From JBDTMT01 sp033764095 (GTDB lineage: Bacteria; Desulfobacterota; Binatia; HRBIN30; CADEER01): a stretch of 6,780 nt of DNA. Of this stretch, positions 1 to 6,030 are shown one piece after another (the stretch's first letter is position 1; each line of letters starts with the position of its first letter). The DNA lies in assembly GCA_033764095.1 (NCBI GenBank), contig JANRJF010000010.1, forward strand, positions 1 through 6,780, given 5' to 3'. The notes below the pieces were generated by a model. It was given only the letters and a program-made list of their open reading frames with translations. It did not search any database and was not told the origin of the DNA. A program made the position numbers and the translations under genes.

Positions 1-2
1 CA

Positions 3-812
3 CCGTGGCGCCGCCGGGCGCCGCTCGCGGCACTGCTGGCCGTGCTGCTCGGCTGGCCGGCGCCGGCTGCCGCCGCCGACGCGCTGCGCGTCGCGCGCGC
101 CTTCTGCCAGGCGGATGGGCGCGGCGCCCGCCTCGGCGCCGGCAGCTGGAGCGCGGTGGCGCCGATGGTCGCCTGGTCGCTCGACCCGGCCTGGGACCGC
201 ATCCACCTGATCAGCGGCTTCCAGCTCGGCGACCCGCGGCGGCGCGGCGACACCACCGAGATCGAGGTGCAGTACACCATCGTCGCCGACGTCACCGCCG
301 CGGGCGTCGTGCGCGAGCCGCACGTCGAGACCCGCACCCTGACGCTGGAGCCGACCGGCGACGGCAGCTGGCGGCTGCGCGGCCCGCCGGCGCCGCCCTT
401 CGTCTTCGCCAGCGAGGCGGATGCCGATGCGCTGGCTGAGTTGCTCGACCCGGCCAACGGCCAGTACCTGAGCAACTCCGGCTTCGTCTGGTCGCTGCTG
501 CGCGACGCCGGCTGGGAGCTGCCGCACCGCAACGTCACGGATCTGCCCAGCGCGCCCGGCTACGGCGCGCAGCGCACCGCCAACGTCGGCGACCTGGCGC
601 TCTACTACGATCACGGCACGCCGTATCACGTCGCCATGGTCGAGTCGGACGACCGCGTCGTCTCCGCGACGCTGAACGGCGGCCTGCGCCGCACGCCGTT
701 CGGCGCCTTCGCCGGCGAGATCCGCTACCTGCGCCCCGGCGCCGCGACGCCGACACCGGCGCCGACGCCGGACTCAACGCAGAGACGCGGAGACACTGAG
801 AAGGAAGAGTAG
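3..812 (+). CDS. Secreted protein with C-terminal NlpC/P60-like (possibly inactive) domain, 5'-truncated by the window
   Basis: The frame is open from base 3, so the true start lies upstream; 269 residues are visible. It opens with a signal peptide: basic WRRR, hydrophobic LAALLAVLLGW, then an Ala-rich cleavage region before DALRV. Export to the periplasm or cell surface is therefore likely. The GTG at 42 lies inside the hydrophobic core and is not the real start. Residues about 28-140 form an unrecognised beta-rich region, perhaps NTF2-like. Residues about 155-240 follow the NlpC/P60 pattern of cell-wall peptidases: SNSGFVWSLLRDAGWELP at the DCSG..V helix, then VGDLALYY, YHVAMVESDDRVVSA, and GEIRYLRP. 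The nucleophile Cys position is Asn (codon 474-476), while the His (codon 627-629) is kept, so it may be non-catalytic. The Pro/Thr linker and last charged residues (TQRRGDTEKEE) fall in a repeat element spanning the stop codon. The fold assignment is from motif reading only; a CHAP-like domain is an alternative. Confidence 0.6.
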   Translation, partial: PWRRRAPLAALLAVLLGWPAPAAAADALRVARAFCQADGRGARLGAGSWSAVAPMVAWSLDPAWDRIHLISGFQLGDPRRRGDTTEIEVQYTIVADVTAAGVVREPHVETRTLTLEPTGDGSWRLRGPPAPPFVFASEADADALAELLDPANGQYLSNSGFVWSLLRDAGWELPHRNVTDLPSAPGYGAQRTANVGDLALYYDHGTPYHVAMVESDDRVVSATLNGGLRRTPFGAFAGEIRYLRPGAATPTPAPTPDSTQRRGDTEKEE

Positions 813-853
813 TTCTTCTCCGCGCTCTCGGCGCCTCCGCGTCTCTGCGTTGA
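774..853. repeat. Octamer-built inverted repeat (hairpin 1) across a stop codon
   Basis: Bases 774-792 are perfectly complementary to 835-853 (19 bp). Weaker pairing continues inward, enclosing a loop that holds the TAG stop at 810-812. The left arm is a tandem of 8-mers: CGCAGAGA (778-785), CGCGGAGA (786-793), CACTGAGA (794-801). The right arm carries the complementary series. No T-run follows, so it is not a canonical intrinsic terminator, although the stem could still slow transcription or protect an mRNA 3' end. It ends 31 nt before the next gene. Confidence 0.88.
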
Positions 854-884
854 ACTCCTCGACGCGCCTCGCTAACGCCGAACG

Positions 885-2270
885 ATGCCCACCGCCAGTG
901 AAACGCTCGCCGAATTCGCCGCCGCGCTGCGCCCGTCAGACGTGCCCGACGCGGTGCTGGCGCGCGTCCAGCGCCACCTGATGGACGTGCTCGGCGTCGC
1001 GCTGGCGGCGGCGCCGCTGCCGTTCGCGCGCCGCGCGCTCGAGGCGGCGCTGGCGCTCGGCGGGCGCGGCGACGCACCGGTGATCGGCTTCGCCGAGCGC
1101 CTGCCGCCGGTGTGGGCGGCGCTGGTCAACGGCGCGCTGGCGCACGGCCTCGACTACGACGACACGCACGAGGCGGCGGTGACGCACGTGAGCTGCAGCG
1201 TCGCACCGGCGCTGCTCGCCGCGACCGGTGACGCCGACGGCCGCGCCGCGCTGACCGCACTGGCGCTCGGCATGGAGACCGCGGTGCGGCTCGGCCGCGC
1301 CGCGCCTGGCCGCTTCCACGATCGCGGCTTCCACCCGACCGGCGTGTGCGGCGCCTACGCCTGCACCGTCGTCGCCGGCCGGCTCGGCGGGCTCGACGCC
1401 TCGCAACTCGCCGACGCGCTCGGCCTTGCCGGCAGCATGGCTTCCGGCACGATGGAGTTCCTCACCGACGGCACCTGGGCCAAGCGCGTCCACCCCGGCT
1501 GGGCGGCACATGCCGGGCTCACCGCCGCGGCGCTCGGCCGTAGCGGCTTCACCGGTCCACGCCAGACGCTCGAGGGGCGCTTCGGGCTCTATCGCAGCCA
1601 TCTCGGCGACGCCGACTGGGACATCGACGCGGTCACCGACGGGCTCGGCAGGCGCTGGCATCTGCTCGACATCGCCATGAAGCCCTACCCGTGCTGCCAC
1701 ATGACGCACGCCTTCATCGACGCCGCCGCGGCGCTGCGCGACGCCCCCGGCGTGCGGCCCGACACCATCGCGGCGATCGAGTGCTTCATCCATCCGCGCG
1801 AGATGCCGGTGGTGTGCGAACCGCTGGCGTCGAAGCTGGCGCCGCAGACCGACTACGACGCGAAGTTCAGCCTGCCCTACACGGTCGCCGCCATGCTGGT
1901 GCGCGGCCGCCTCGACCTCGACGACTTCACCGCCGCCGCCATCGCCGATCCCGCCGTGCTGGGGCTGGCGGCGCGCGTCACCTGCCTGCCCGATCCCGCC
2001 GCCGACTACCCGCGCTGCTTCCCCGGCCGCCTGCGCCTGCGCCTGCGCGACGGCCGCACGCTCGAGCACGACGAGCCGATCAACCGCGGCAGCGCGCTGC
2101 GCCCGCTCGACGACGCCGCGGTGCGCGACAAGTTCCGCCGCAACGCCGCCCGCCGCCTACCGGTGGCACAGGTCGAAGCGCTCGGCGCGGCGCTGCAGTC
2201 GCTCGCTGCGGCGCCGTCGCTGGATGAGCTGCGCGGGCTGCTGCGCGATCGACTCTCGGAAGGCGGCTAG
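885..2270 (+). CDS. MmgE/PrpD family protein (2-methylcitrate dehydratase / cis-aconitate decarboxylase fold)
   Basis: This is a complete 461-residue member of the MmgE/PrpD family, whose usual length is about 450-500. Known members act on small carboxylic acids: 2-methylcitrate dehydratase, cis-aconitate decarboxylase, iminodisuccinate epimerase. The N-terminal helical domain has the signature NGALAHGLDYDDTHEAAVTH (residues 82-101) with the family's Asp and His residues. Further conserved sites are FHPTGVCGA (His150), TWAKRVHPGWAAHAG (Lys200) and the hinge MKPYPCCHMTHA (Lys266, His272). KFSLPYTVAAML near 327-338 is also typical. All expected active-site landmarks are present, so it is probably active; the substrate cannot be told. 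The ATG at 885 fits the family N-terminus (SETLAEFAAAL), but no clear Shine-Dalgarno precedes it. The acyl-CoA genes downstream suggest an organic-acid catabolic role. Not called prpD because no prpB or prpC is visible and the family is functionally diverse. Confidence 0.93.
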   Translation: MPTASETLAEFAAALRPSDVPDAVLARVQRHLMDVLGVALAAAPLPFARRALEAALALGGRGDAPVIGFAERLPPVWAALVNGALAHGLDYDDTHEAAVTHVSCSVAPALLAATGDADGRAALTALALGMETAVRLGRAAPGRFHDRGFHPTGVCGAYACTVVAGRLGGLDASQLADALGLAGSMASGTMEFLTDGTWAKRVHPGWAAHAGLTAAALGRSGFTGPRQTLEGRFGLYRSHLGDADWDIDAVTDGLGRRWHLLDIAMKPYPCCHMTHAFIDAAAALRDAPGVRPDTIAAIECFIHPREMPVVCEPLASKLAPQTDYDAKFSLPYTVAAMLVRGRLDLDDFTAAAIADPAVLGLAARVTCLPDPAADYPRCFPGRLRLRLRDGRTLEHDEPINRGSALRPLDDAAVRDKFRRNAARRLPVAQVEALGAALQSLAAAPSLDELRGLLRDRLSEGG

Positions 2271-2342
2271 CTGTTCGGTCCGCCACCGGCGGCCAGCGGA
2301 GCACTCGACCGAGAAACGCGCGTCTGCGCCGCTGAGAAAATC

Positions 2343-2402
2343 ACCACCAAGACACCAAGGCACCAAGCAGAGGTTCTGCGATCCCCTTGGTGTCTTGGTG
2401 GT
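2343..2402. repeat. Octamer hairpin 2 (CACCAAGR units), left half of the compound palindrome
   Basis: Bases 2343-2360 pair perfectly with 2385-2402 (18 bp). The left arm is three tandem octamers: CACCAAGA (2345-2352), CACCAAGG (2353-2360), CACCAAGC (2361-2368). The third lies in the loop, and a small 5-bp helix (2367-2371/2375-2379) can form within it. The same left arm is also perfectly complementary to 2552-2579, so local and long-range pairing compete. Confidence 0.9.
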
Positions 2403-2421
2403 CGGCCTTCGCTTCTGGCGG

Positions 2422-2495
2422 GAAGTTTCAGGTCACGCGGCTGGCTGTTAGGGACCTTCCGAACCCTAACAGCCAACCGCCTGACCTGAAACTTC
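2422..2495. repeat. Central hairpin of the compound palindrome
   Basis: Bases 2422-2435, 2437-2440 and 2442-2453 pair with 2482-2495, 2477-2480 and 2464-2475, giving 30 pairs with two single mismatches around a 10-nt apical region (2454-2463). The tip of the stem carries GGCTGTTAGGG and its complement. The TAACAGC word recurs as a tandem copy at the outer right end of the palindrome (2641-2654). Confidence 0.88.
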
Positions 2496-2514
2496 ACGCA
2501 TAGGAGCAAGGCCA

Positions 2515-2576
2515 ACCACCAAGGCACCAAGACACCAAGCGGACCTCAGACCTTGGTGCCTTGGTGTCTTGGTGGT
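2515..2576. repeat. Octamer hairpin 3 (CACCAAGR units), right half of the compound palindrome
   Basis: Bases 2515-2539 pair with 2552-2576 at 23 of 25 positions; one exception is a G-T wobble and one an A-C mismatch. The loop is 2540-2551. Left-arm octamers are CACCAAGG (2517-2524), CACCAAGA (2525-2532) and CACCAAGC (2533-2540). The order of GG and GA units is swapped relative to hairpin 2. That swap makes the local stem imperfect while the long-range stem with 2340-2367 is perfect. Confidence 0.88.
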
Positions 2577-2656
2577 GATCTTCAAGCGGCGAGGACGCGC
2601 GTTTCTCGCCCGAGTGTTCCGGCGCGGCCGGTGGCGGCACTAACAGCTAACAGCCT

Positions 2657-2684
2657 GTCCTGCCGCTTGACGCAGCGGCCGGAC
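2657..2684 (+). other. Small hairpin upstream of the NfeD-like gene
   Basis: GTCCTGCCGC (2657-2666) pairs with GCGGCCGGAC (2675-2684) at 9 of 10 positions around the loop TTGACGCA. It begins directly at the right edge of the compound palindrome and ends 24 nt before the ATG at 2709. It could be part of the 5' leader. The loop resembles a -35 box, but no matching -10 box is visible, so no promoter is called. Confidence 0.5.
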
Positions 2685-2708
2685 GATGGGTAGCGAGGCG
2701 ACGCTCGC

Positions 2709-3251
2709 ATGCTCGGTCTGCTCTACATCGCGCTCGCCCTCGGCGGCACGCTGTTCGTCGTATTCTCCGCCCTCACCGGGATGGGCGACGGCGGGCATGT
2801 CGGTCACATCGGTCACGACGTGCACGGCGACAGTGCCGAGGGCGCCCCGCACTTCACGCTGCTCTCGCCGCTGACGCTGGCGATCCTGTTCGCCTCGATC
2901 GGCGCCTTCGGCCTGATCACCCGCTACGGGTTCGGACTCGGCGACGCGCCGAGCATCATCGTCTCGGTGGCCGGCGGCCTGGGCACCGCGTACGTCGTCG
3001 CGCGCGCCGCCGCGTCGATGATCATGGGGGCGCGCGGCACCTCGACGATCAAGGCCGACGCCTTCGTCGGCAGTCGCGGCGAGGTGATCACCAGCATCCC
3101 CGCCGGCGGCGTCGGCGAGGTGGCCCTGCTGCTGTCGAATCAGCGCTACACCAGCCCGGCGCGCAGCGCCGACGGCGCGGCGATCGCCACCGGCGTGGCG
3201 GTGAGCGTCGTACGACTGGCCGGCACGACGCTCGTCGTCGCGCCGGCCTGA
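2709..3251 (+). CDS. NfeD/YuaF-like membrane protein (flotillin partner)
   Basis: A 180-residue protein with three predicted membrane segments (about 2-24, 51-73, 80-107) followed by a soluble beta-rich domain (about 115-179). That domain matches the OB-fold of NfeD proteins: FVGSRGEVITSIPAGGVGEVAL, then an Ala/Gly stretch and GVAVSVVRLAGTTLVVAP. Short NfeD proteins of the YuaF/YqiJ type are encoded beside flotillins and associate with them in membrane microdomains. The gene order here, with an 8-nt gap to the flotillin, supports that role. The loop between membrane segments 1 and 2 holds four His residues at exact three-residue spacing (His30, 33, 36, 39) plus Asp37 and His48, suggesting metal binding (inference). 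The ATG at 2709 leads straight into the first membrane segment. Only a weak GAGGCG precedes it as a ribosome site. Confidence 0.87.
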   Translation: MLGLLYIALALGGTLFVVFSALTGMGDGGHVGHIGHDVHGDSAEGAPHFTLLSPLTLAILFASIGAFGLITRYGFGLGDAPSIIVSVAGGLGTAYVVARAAASMIMGARGTSTIKADAFVGSRGEVITSIPAGGVGEVALLLSNQRYTSPARSADGAAIATGVAVSVVRLAGTTLVVAPA

Positions 3252-3257
3252 GGAGGG
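3251..3257 (+). promoter_or_regulatory. Strong Shine-Dalgarno for the flotillin gene
   Basis: AGGAGGG overlaps the last base of the upstream TGA stop (3249-3251). It lies only two or three bases before the ATG at 3260, which is closer than usual. An in-frame ATG at 3284 would also leave the membrane segment intact, but it has no comparable site at good spacing, so 3260 is preferred. The arrangement indicates tight co-translation with the NfeD-like gene. Confidence 0.7.
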
Positions 3258-3259
3258 TT

Positions 3260-4840
3260 ATGGATCAGCTCAGCGGCGGCGGCATGAGCGTGTTGGTGCT
3301 CACCGGTATCGGCGTCCTCCTGGTCGCGGTGATCGCCTACGTCGTCGCCTACCTGGCCTTCCTCAAGAAGGTCGGGCCGAACGAGGTGCTGGTGGTCTCC
3401 GGCCGCGGCAAGGTATCGTTCATCACCGGCGGCGCCGACATGGTGATCCCGCTGTTCCACACCTGGAACACGCTGTCGCTGGAGGTGATGACGCTCGATG
3501 TGACGACGCCCGAGGTCTACACCTCGCAGGGCGTGCCGATCATGGTCGACGGCGTCGCGCAGATCAAAATCCGCAAGGACGAGCCGTCGCTGCACGCCGC
3601 CTCGGAGCGCTTCCTCGGCAAGTTGCCGGACGAGATCGCGCGCATCGCGCTGGAGACCGTGCAGGGCCACCTGCGCGCCATCCTCGGCACGCTGACGGTC
3701 GAGGACATCTACAAGAACCGCGACCAGTTCGCGCAGAAGGTGCAGGAGATCTCGGCCGGCGATCTCGCCAACATGGGGCTCGGCATCGATTCGTTCACCA
3801 TCCGCGACATCCGCGACAAGCACGGCTACCTGGAAGCGCTCGGCAAGCCGCGCATCGCCGAGGTCAAGCGCGCCGCTTCGGTCGCCGAGGCGGTGGCGAG
3901 CAAGGAAGCGCAGATCGCCCAGGCCGATGCGGAGCGCGAGACGCGCGAGCGCCAGGCCGAGGCGCAGCGCATGGCGCAGCAGGCGGAAGCGCAGCGCGAC
4001 GCGGCAATCGCCGAGGCGCAGGCCGACCGCCAGCGGCGCCAGCAGGAAGCCGACGCGACGGCGCGGCGTGCCGCCGAGATCGCCAACTTCCAGGCCGCGC
4101 AGGCGATCGCCGAGGAGCAGACGATCGCCAACCGCAAGCGCGCCGACGCCGAGATGGCGTACGAGCTGCAGAAGAAGACGATGGAGATCCAGGTCCAGGA
4201 GCAGGAGATCCTGCGCCGCGAGCGCGAGCTCGACGCCACCATCCGCCGTCAGGCCGACGCCAAGCGCTACGAGATCGAGACGCTCGCCGAGGCCGACCGC
4301 AAGCGCATCGAGATCGCCGCGGTCGCCGAGCGGTCGAAGCTGGAGACCATGGCGGAAGGCGAGAAGGCGCGCGGTCTCGCCGAGGCGGCGATCGCGCAGG
4401 CGAAGGGCGAAGCCCAGGCCGCCGCCGAGCGCGCCCGCGGCCTCGCCGAGGCGCAGATCAGCCAGGCGCAGGGGCTGGCCGTGGCGGAGTCGCAGAAGGC
4501 GCAGGGCCTCGCCGAGGCGCTCGCCATGGAGAAGAAGGCCGAGGCCTGGCGGCAGTACAACGAGGCGGCGGTGCTGCAGCTGCTGGCGCCGATCCTGCCC
4601 GAGATCGCCAAGGCGATCGCCGAGCCGCTGTCGCGCGTCGACAAGATCACCCTGGTCAGCACCGGCGGCGGCAACGGCCACGACATCGGTGTGTCGCGCA
4701 TCACCGGCGAGATGACGCAGGTGATGGCGCAGGTGCCGCCGCTGCTCGAATCGCTCACCGGCCTGCGCCTCGATCAGCTGTTGGCGCGCCTGAAATCCGA
4801 CAAGGGCGAGCCGCCGTCCGAGGGATCCAGCGGCACGTGA
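3260..4840 (+). CDS. floT: Flotillin (FloT/YuaG type), SPFH-domain membrane scaffold
   Basis: A 526-residue flotillin, close to the family's usual 500-550. Flotillins form large oligomers on the inner face of the membrane and organise microdomains that gather signalling, transport and secretion proteins. A membrane segment spans about residues 10-34. The SPFH/PHB domain follows (about 37-205) with strong flotillin landmarks: VTTPEVYTSQGVPIMVDG, RFLGKLPDEI, GHLRAILGTLTVEDIYKNRD, and DLANMGLGIDSFTIRDIRDK running into GYLEALGKPRIAEVKR. Residues about 205-430 are a long Ala/Glu/Gln/Arg coiled coil with repeated GLAEA (372, 394, 417) and a GLAVA variant (405). The C-terminus has PLSRVDKITLVSTGGG, also typical. 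These match the Bacillus FloT type better than E. coli YqiK. It follows the NfeD-like gene with a strong ribosome site, and its stop overlaps the next start (GTGA). The symbol rests on motif recall, not an alignment. Confidence 0.95.
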   Translation: MDQLSGGGMSVLVLTGIGVLLVAVIAYVVAYLAFLKKVGPNEVLVVSGRGKVSFITGGADMVIPLFHTWNTLSLEVMTLDVTTPEVYTSQGVPIMVDGVAQIKIRKDEPSLHAASERFLGKLPDEIARIALETVQGHLRAILGTLTVEDIYKNRDQFAQKVQEISAGDLANMGLGIDSFTIRDIRDKHGYLEALGKPRIAEVKRAASVAEAVASKEAQIAQADAERETRERQAEAQRMAQQAEAQRDAAIAEAQADRQRRQQEADATARRAAEIANFQAAQAIAEEQTIANRKRADAEMAYELQKKTMEIQVQEQEILRRERELDATIRRQADAKRYEIETLAEADRKRIEIAAVAERSKLETMAEGEKARGLAEAAIAQAKGEAQAAAERARGLAEAQISQAQGLAVAESQKAQGLAEALAMEKKAEAWRQYNEAAVLQLLAPILPEIAKAIAEPLSRVDKITLVSTGGGNGHDIGVSRITGEMTQVMAQVPPLLESLTGLRLDQLLARLKSDKGEPPSEGSSGT

Positions 4841-6030
4841 GCGCACCGCTGCCACTCGCCGGCCTGCGCATCCTCGCCTTCACCCAGCTCGGCGCCGGCC
4901 CGTACGGCATGCAGGTGCTCGGCGACCTCGGCGCCGAGGTGGTGAAGGTCGAGGATCCGACCAGCGGCGGCGACGAGGCGCGCGCGGTGCCGCCGGCGCG
5001 CGACGGCGACAGCCTCTATTTCCAATCGTTCAATCGGAACACCCGCGCCCTGACCCTCGACCTGCGTACCACCGGCGGCCGGGCGCTGCTGCGGCGGCTC
5101 GCCGCAGTCGCCGACGCCGTCTACGCCAACCCGCGCGGCGATCTGCCCGCCAAGCTCGGGCTCGACTACGCCAGCCTGCGCGACGTCAATCCGCGCCTGG
5201 TGTGCGCGACGCTCACCGGCTTCGGCCGCAGCGGCCCGCGCGCCGCCGATCCCGCCTACGACTACCTCATCCAGGGGCTCGCCGGCTTCATGCAGGTCAC
5301 CGGCGAGCCCGAGCACCCGCCGGTGCGCAGCGGCGTGGCGGTGATCGACTTCGCCGGCGGCCTCGCCTCGGCGCTCGGCCTGATGATCGCGCTGCTGCGC
5401 GCGCGCGAGAGCGGCGTCGGCGGCGACGTCGACGTCAGCCTGCACGACGTCGCCATCTCCATGCTCACCCACCTCGCCACCATGTACCTGCACAGCGGCC
5501 GCGAGCCCGAACGGCTGCCGGGCGGCTCGCATCCGTCGGTGGTGCCGTCGCAGACCTTCGCGACGCAGGACGGCTGGATGCTGGTGATGTGCATGAAGGA
5601 GAAGTTCTGGCGACGGCTGTGCGCGCTGATCGAGCGCCCCGACCTCGCCGATCATGCGCACTACGCCGACTTCGAGGGCCGCCTGGCGCACCGCGCGGCG
5701 CTGATCGCCGAGCTCGAGTCGGTCTTCCGCCGCCGCCCGACCGCGGCATGGATCACCGTGCTGCAGGGCCAGGTGCCGTGCGCGCCGGTCAACTCGGTCG
5801 GCGAGGCGTTGGCCGACCCACAGGTGGCGCACCGCGCGATGGTGGTGACCGTCGATCATCCGGTCTTCGGCGCGCTGCGCGAAGTCGGCTGCCCGATCAA
5901 GATCGACGACGTGCAGCCGGTCTACCGCCCGGCGCCGCTGGTCGGTGCCGACACCGACTCCGTGCTGCAGTCCTGGCTCGGGCTCTCCGCTGCCGAGATC
6001 GCCGCGTTGCGCCGCGAGGGGGCTGTTTGA
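4837..6030 (+). CDS. CaiB/BaiF class III CoA-transferase
   Basis: A 397-residue class III (family III) CoA-transferase, matching the usual length of about 390-410. These cytoplasmic enzymes move CoA between an acyl-CoA and a free acid; relatives include formyl-CoA, L-carnitine and bile-acid CoA-transferases and alpha-methylacyl-CoA racemase. The N-terminus PLAGLRILAFTQLGAGPYG with LGDLGAEVVKVEDP is diagnostic. Other landmarks are NTRALTLDLRT, NPRLVCATLTGFGRSGP and VRSGVAVIDFAGG, whose Asp171 fits the catalytic Asp. The common ENFRPG loop reads ANPRGDLPAKLGLDY, a variant associated, as I recall, with one subgroup. The GTG start at 4837 overlaps the flotillin TGA by 4 nt, so translation is probably coupled; no separate strong ribosome site is needed. 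The acyl-CoA dehydrogenase downstream supports a role in activating an acid for beta-oxidation-like breakdown. The substrate is unknown. Confidence 0.94.
   Translation: MSAPLPLAGLRILAFTQLGAGPYGMQVLGDLGAEVVKVEDPTSGGDEARAVPPARDGDSLYFQSFNRNTRALTLDLRTTGGRALLRRLAAVADAVYANPRGDLPAKLGLDYASLRDVNPRLVCATLTGFGRSGPRAADPAYDYLIQGLAGFMQVTGEPEHPPVRSGVAVIDFAGGLASALGLMIALLRARESGVGGDVDVSLHDVAISMLTHLATMYLHSGREPERLPGGSHPSVVPSQTFATQDGWMLVMCMKEKFWRRLCALIERPDLADHAHYADFEGRLAHRAALIAELESVFRRRPTAAWITVLQGQVPCAPVNSVGEALADPQVAHRAMVVTVDHPVFGALREVGCPIKIDDVQPVYRPAPLVGADTDSVLQSWLGLSAAEIAALRREGAV

Larger units (their letters stand above)
2265..2656. repeat. Compound nested palindrome of about 390 nt filling the gap between the MmgE/PrpD and NfeD-like genes
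   Basis: One symmetry axis near 2459 relates the two halves. Complementary blocks are 2280-2289/2628-2637, 2302-2307/2611-2616, 2310-2323/2595-2608, 2327-2333/2585-2591, 2340-2367/2552-2579 (28 bp perfect), 2386-2402/2515-2531 (one G-T), 2404-2409/2508-2513, 2422-2435/2482-2495, 2437-2440/2477-2480 and 2442-2453/2464-2475. Each pair sums to 4917-4919. Weaker similarity extends out to 2265 (GGCTAGCTGTT, containing the TAG stop of the upstream gene) and 2656 (AACAGCTAACAGCC). Each half also contains its own local hairpin of CACCAAGR octamers. The middle is visibly less GC-rich than the genes. No credible gene lies in it. It looks like an inverted duplication of a unit of about 195 nt, or a MITE-like element; no transposase is nearby. 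Confidence 0.9.

Noticed and set aside
42..44. GTG at 42 as the start of the first gene
   Set aside because: It would cut off the basic and most of the hydrophobic part of the signal peptide that is encoded in frame just upstream.
5..439. Open frame from GTG at base 5 over the first gene
   Set aside because: Arg/Ala-rich shadow; the frame starting at base 3 gives a proper signal peptide and a plausible domain.
774..853. Canonical rho-independent terminator
   Set aside because: The stem is strong but the loop is long and no T-run follows. The same holds for hairpin 4 at 6031-6094.
936..2069. Minus-strand open frame of about 377 codons opposite the MmgE/PrpD gene
   Set aside because: Composition is typical of antisense reading of GC-rich codons. 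All conserved motifs are on the + strand.
2224..2530. Short open frames on both strands across the compound palindrome
   Set aside because: Their residues simply reflect the inverted repeats. They have no start context, no recognised domain, and one overlaps the end of the MmgE/PrpD gene.
2341..2580. CRISPR array
   Set aside because: Repeats are 8 nt, directly tandem and arranged as inverted arms with no unique spacers; no cas gene is present.
2265..2656. Insertion sequence or transposon with its own transposase
   Set aside because: No transposase or Y1/RAYT-like coding sequence is present within or beside the palindrome. Only a non-autonomous element remains possible.
2667..2696. Sigma-70 promoter with TTGACG as -35 box before the NfeD-like gene
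   Set aside because: At 17-nt spacing the -10 position reads GTAGCG, a poor match, and the implied leader would be only a few bases long.
3146..4855. Long open frame on the minus strand (about 569 codons) opposite the flotillin gene
   Set aside because: It is a shadow of the Ala/Glu/Arg-rich coiled coil in very GC-rich DNA. The protein is low-complexity Leu/Arg/Gly/His text with no recognisable domain, while the + strand encodes a clear flotillin.
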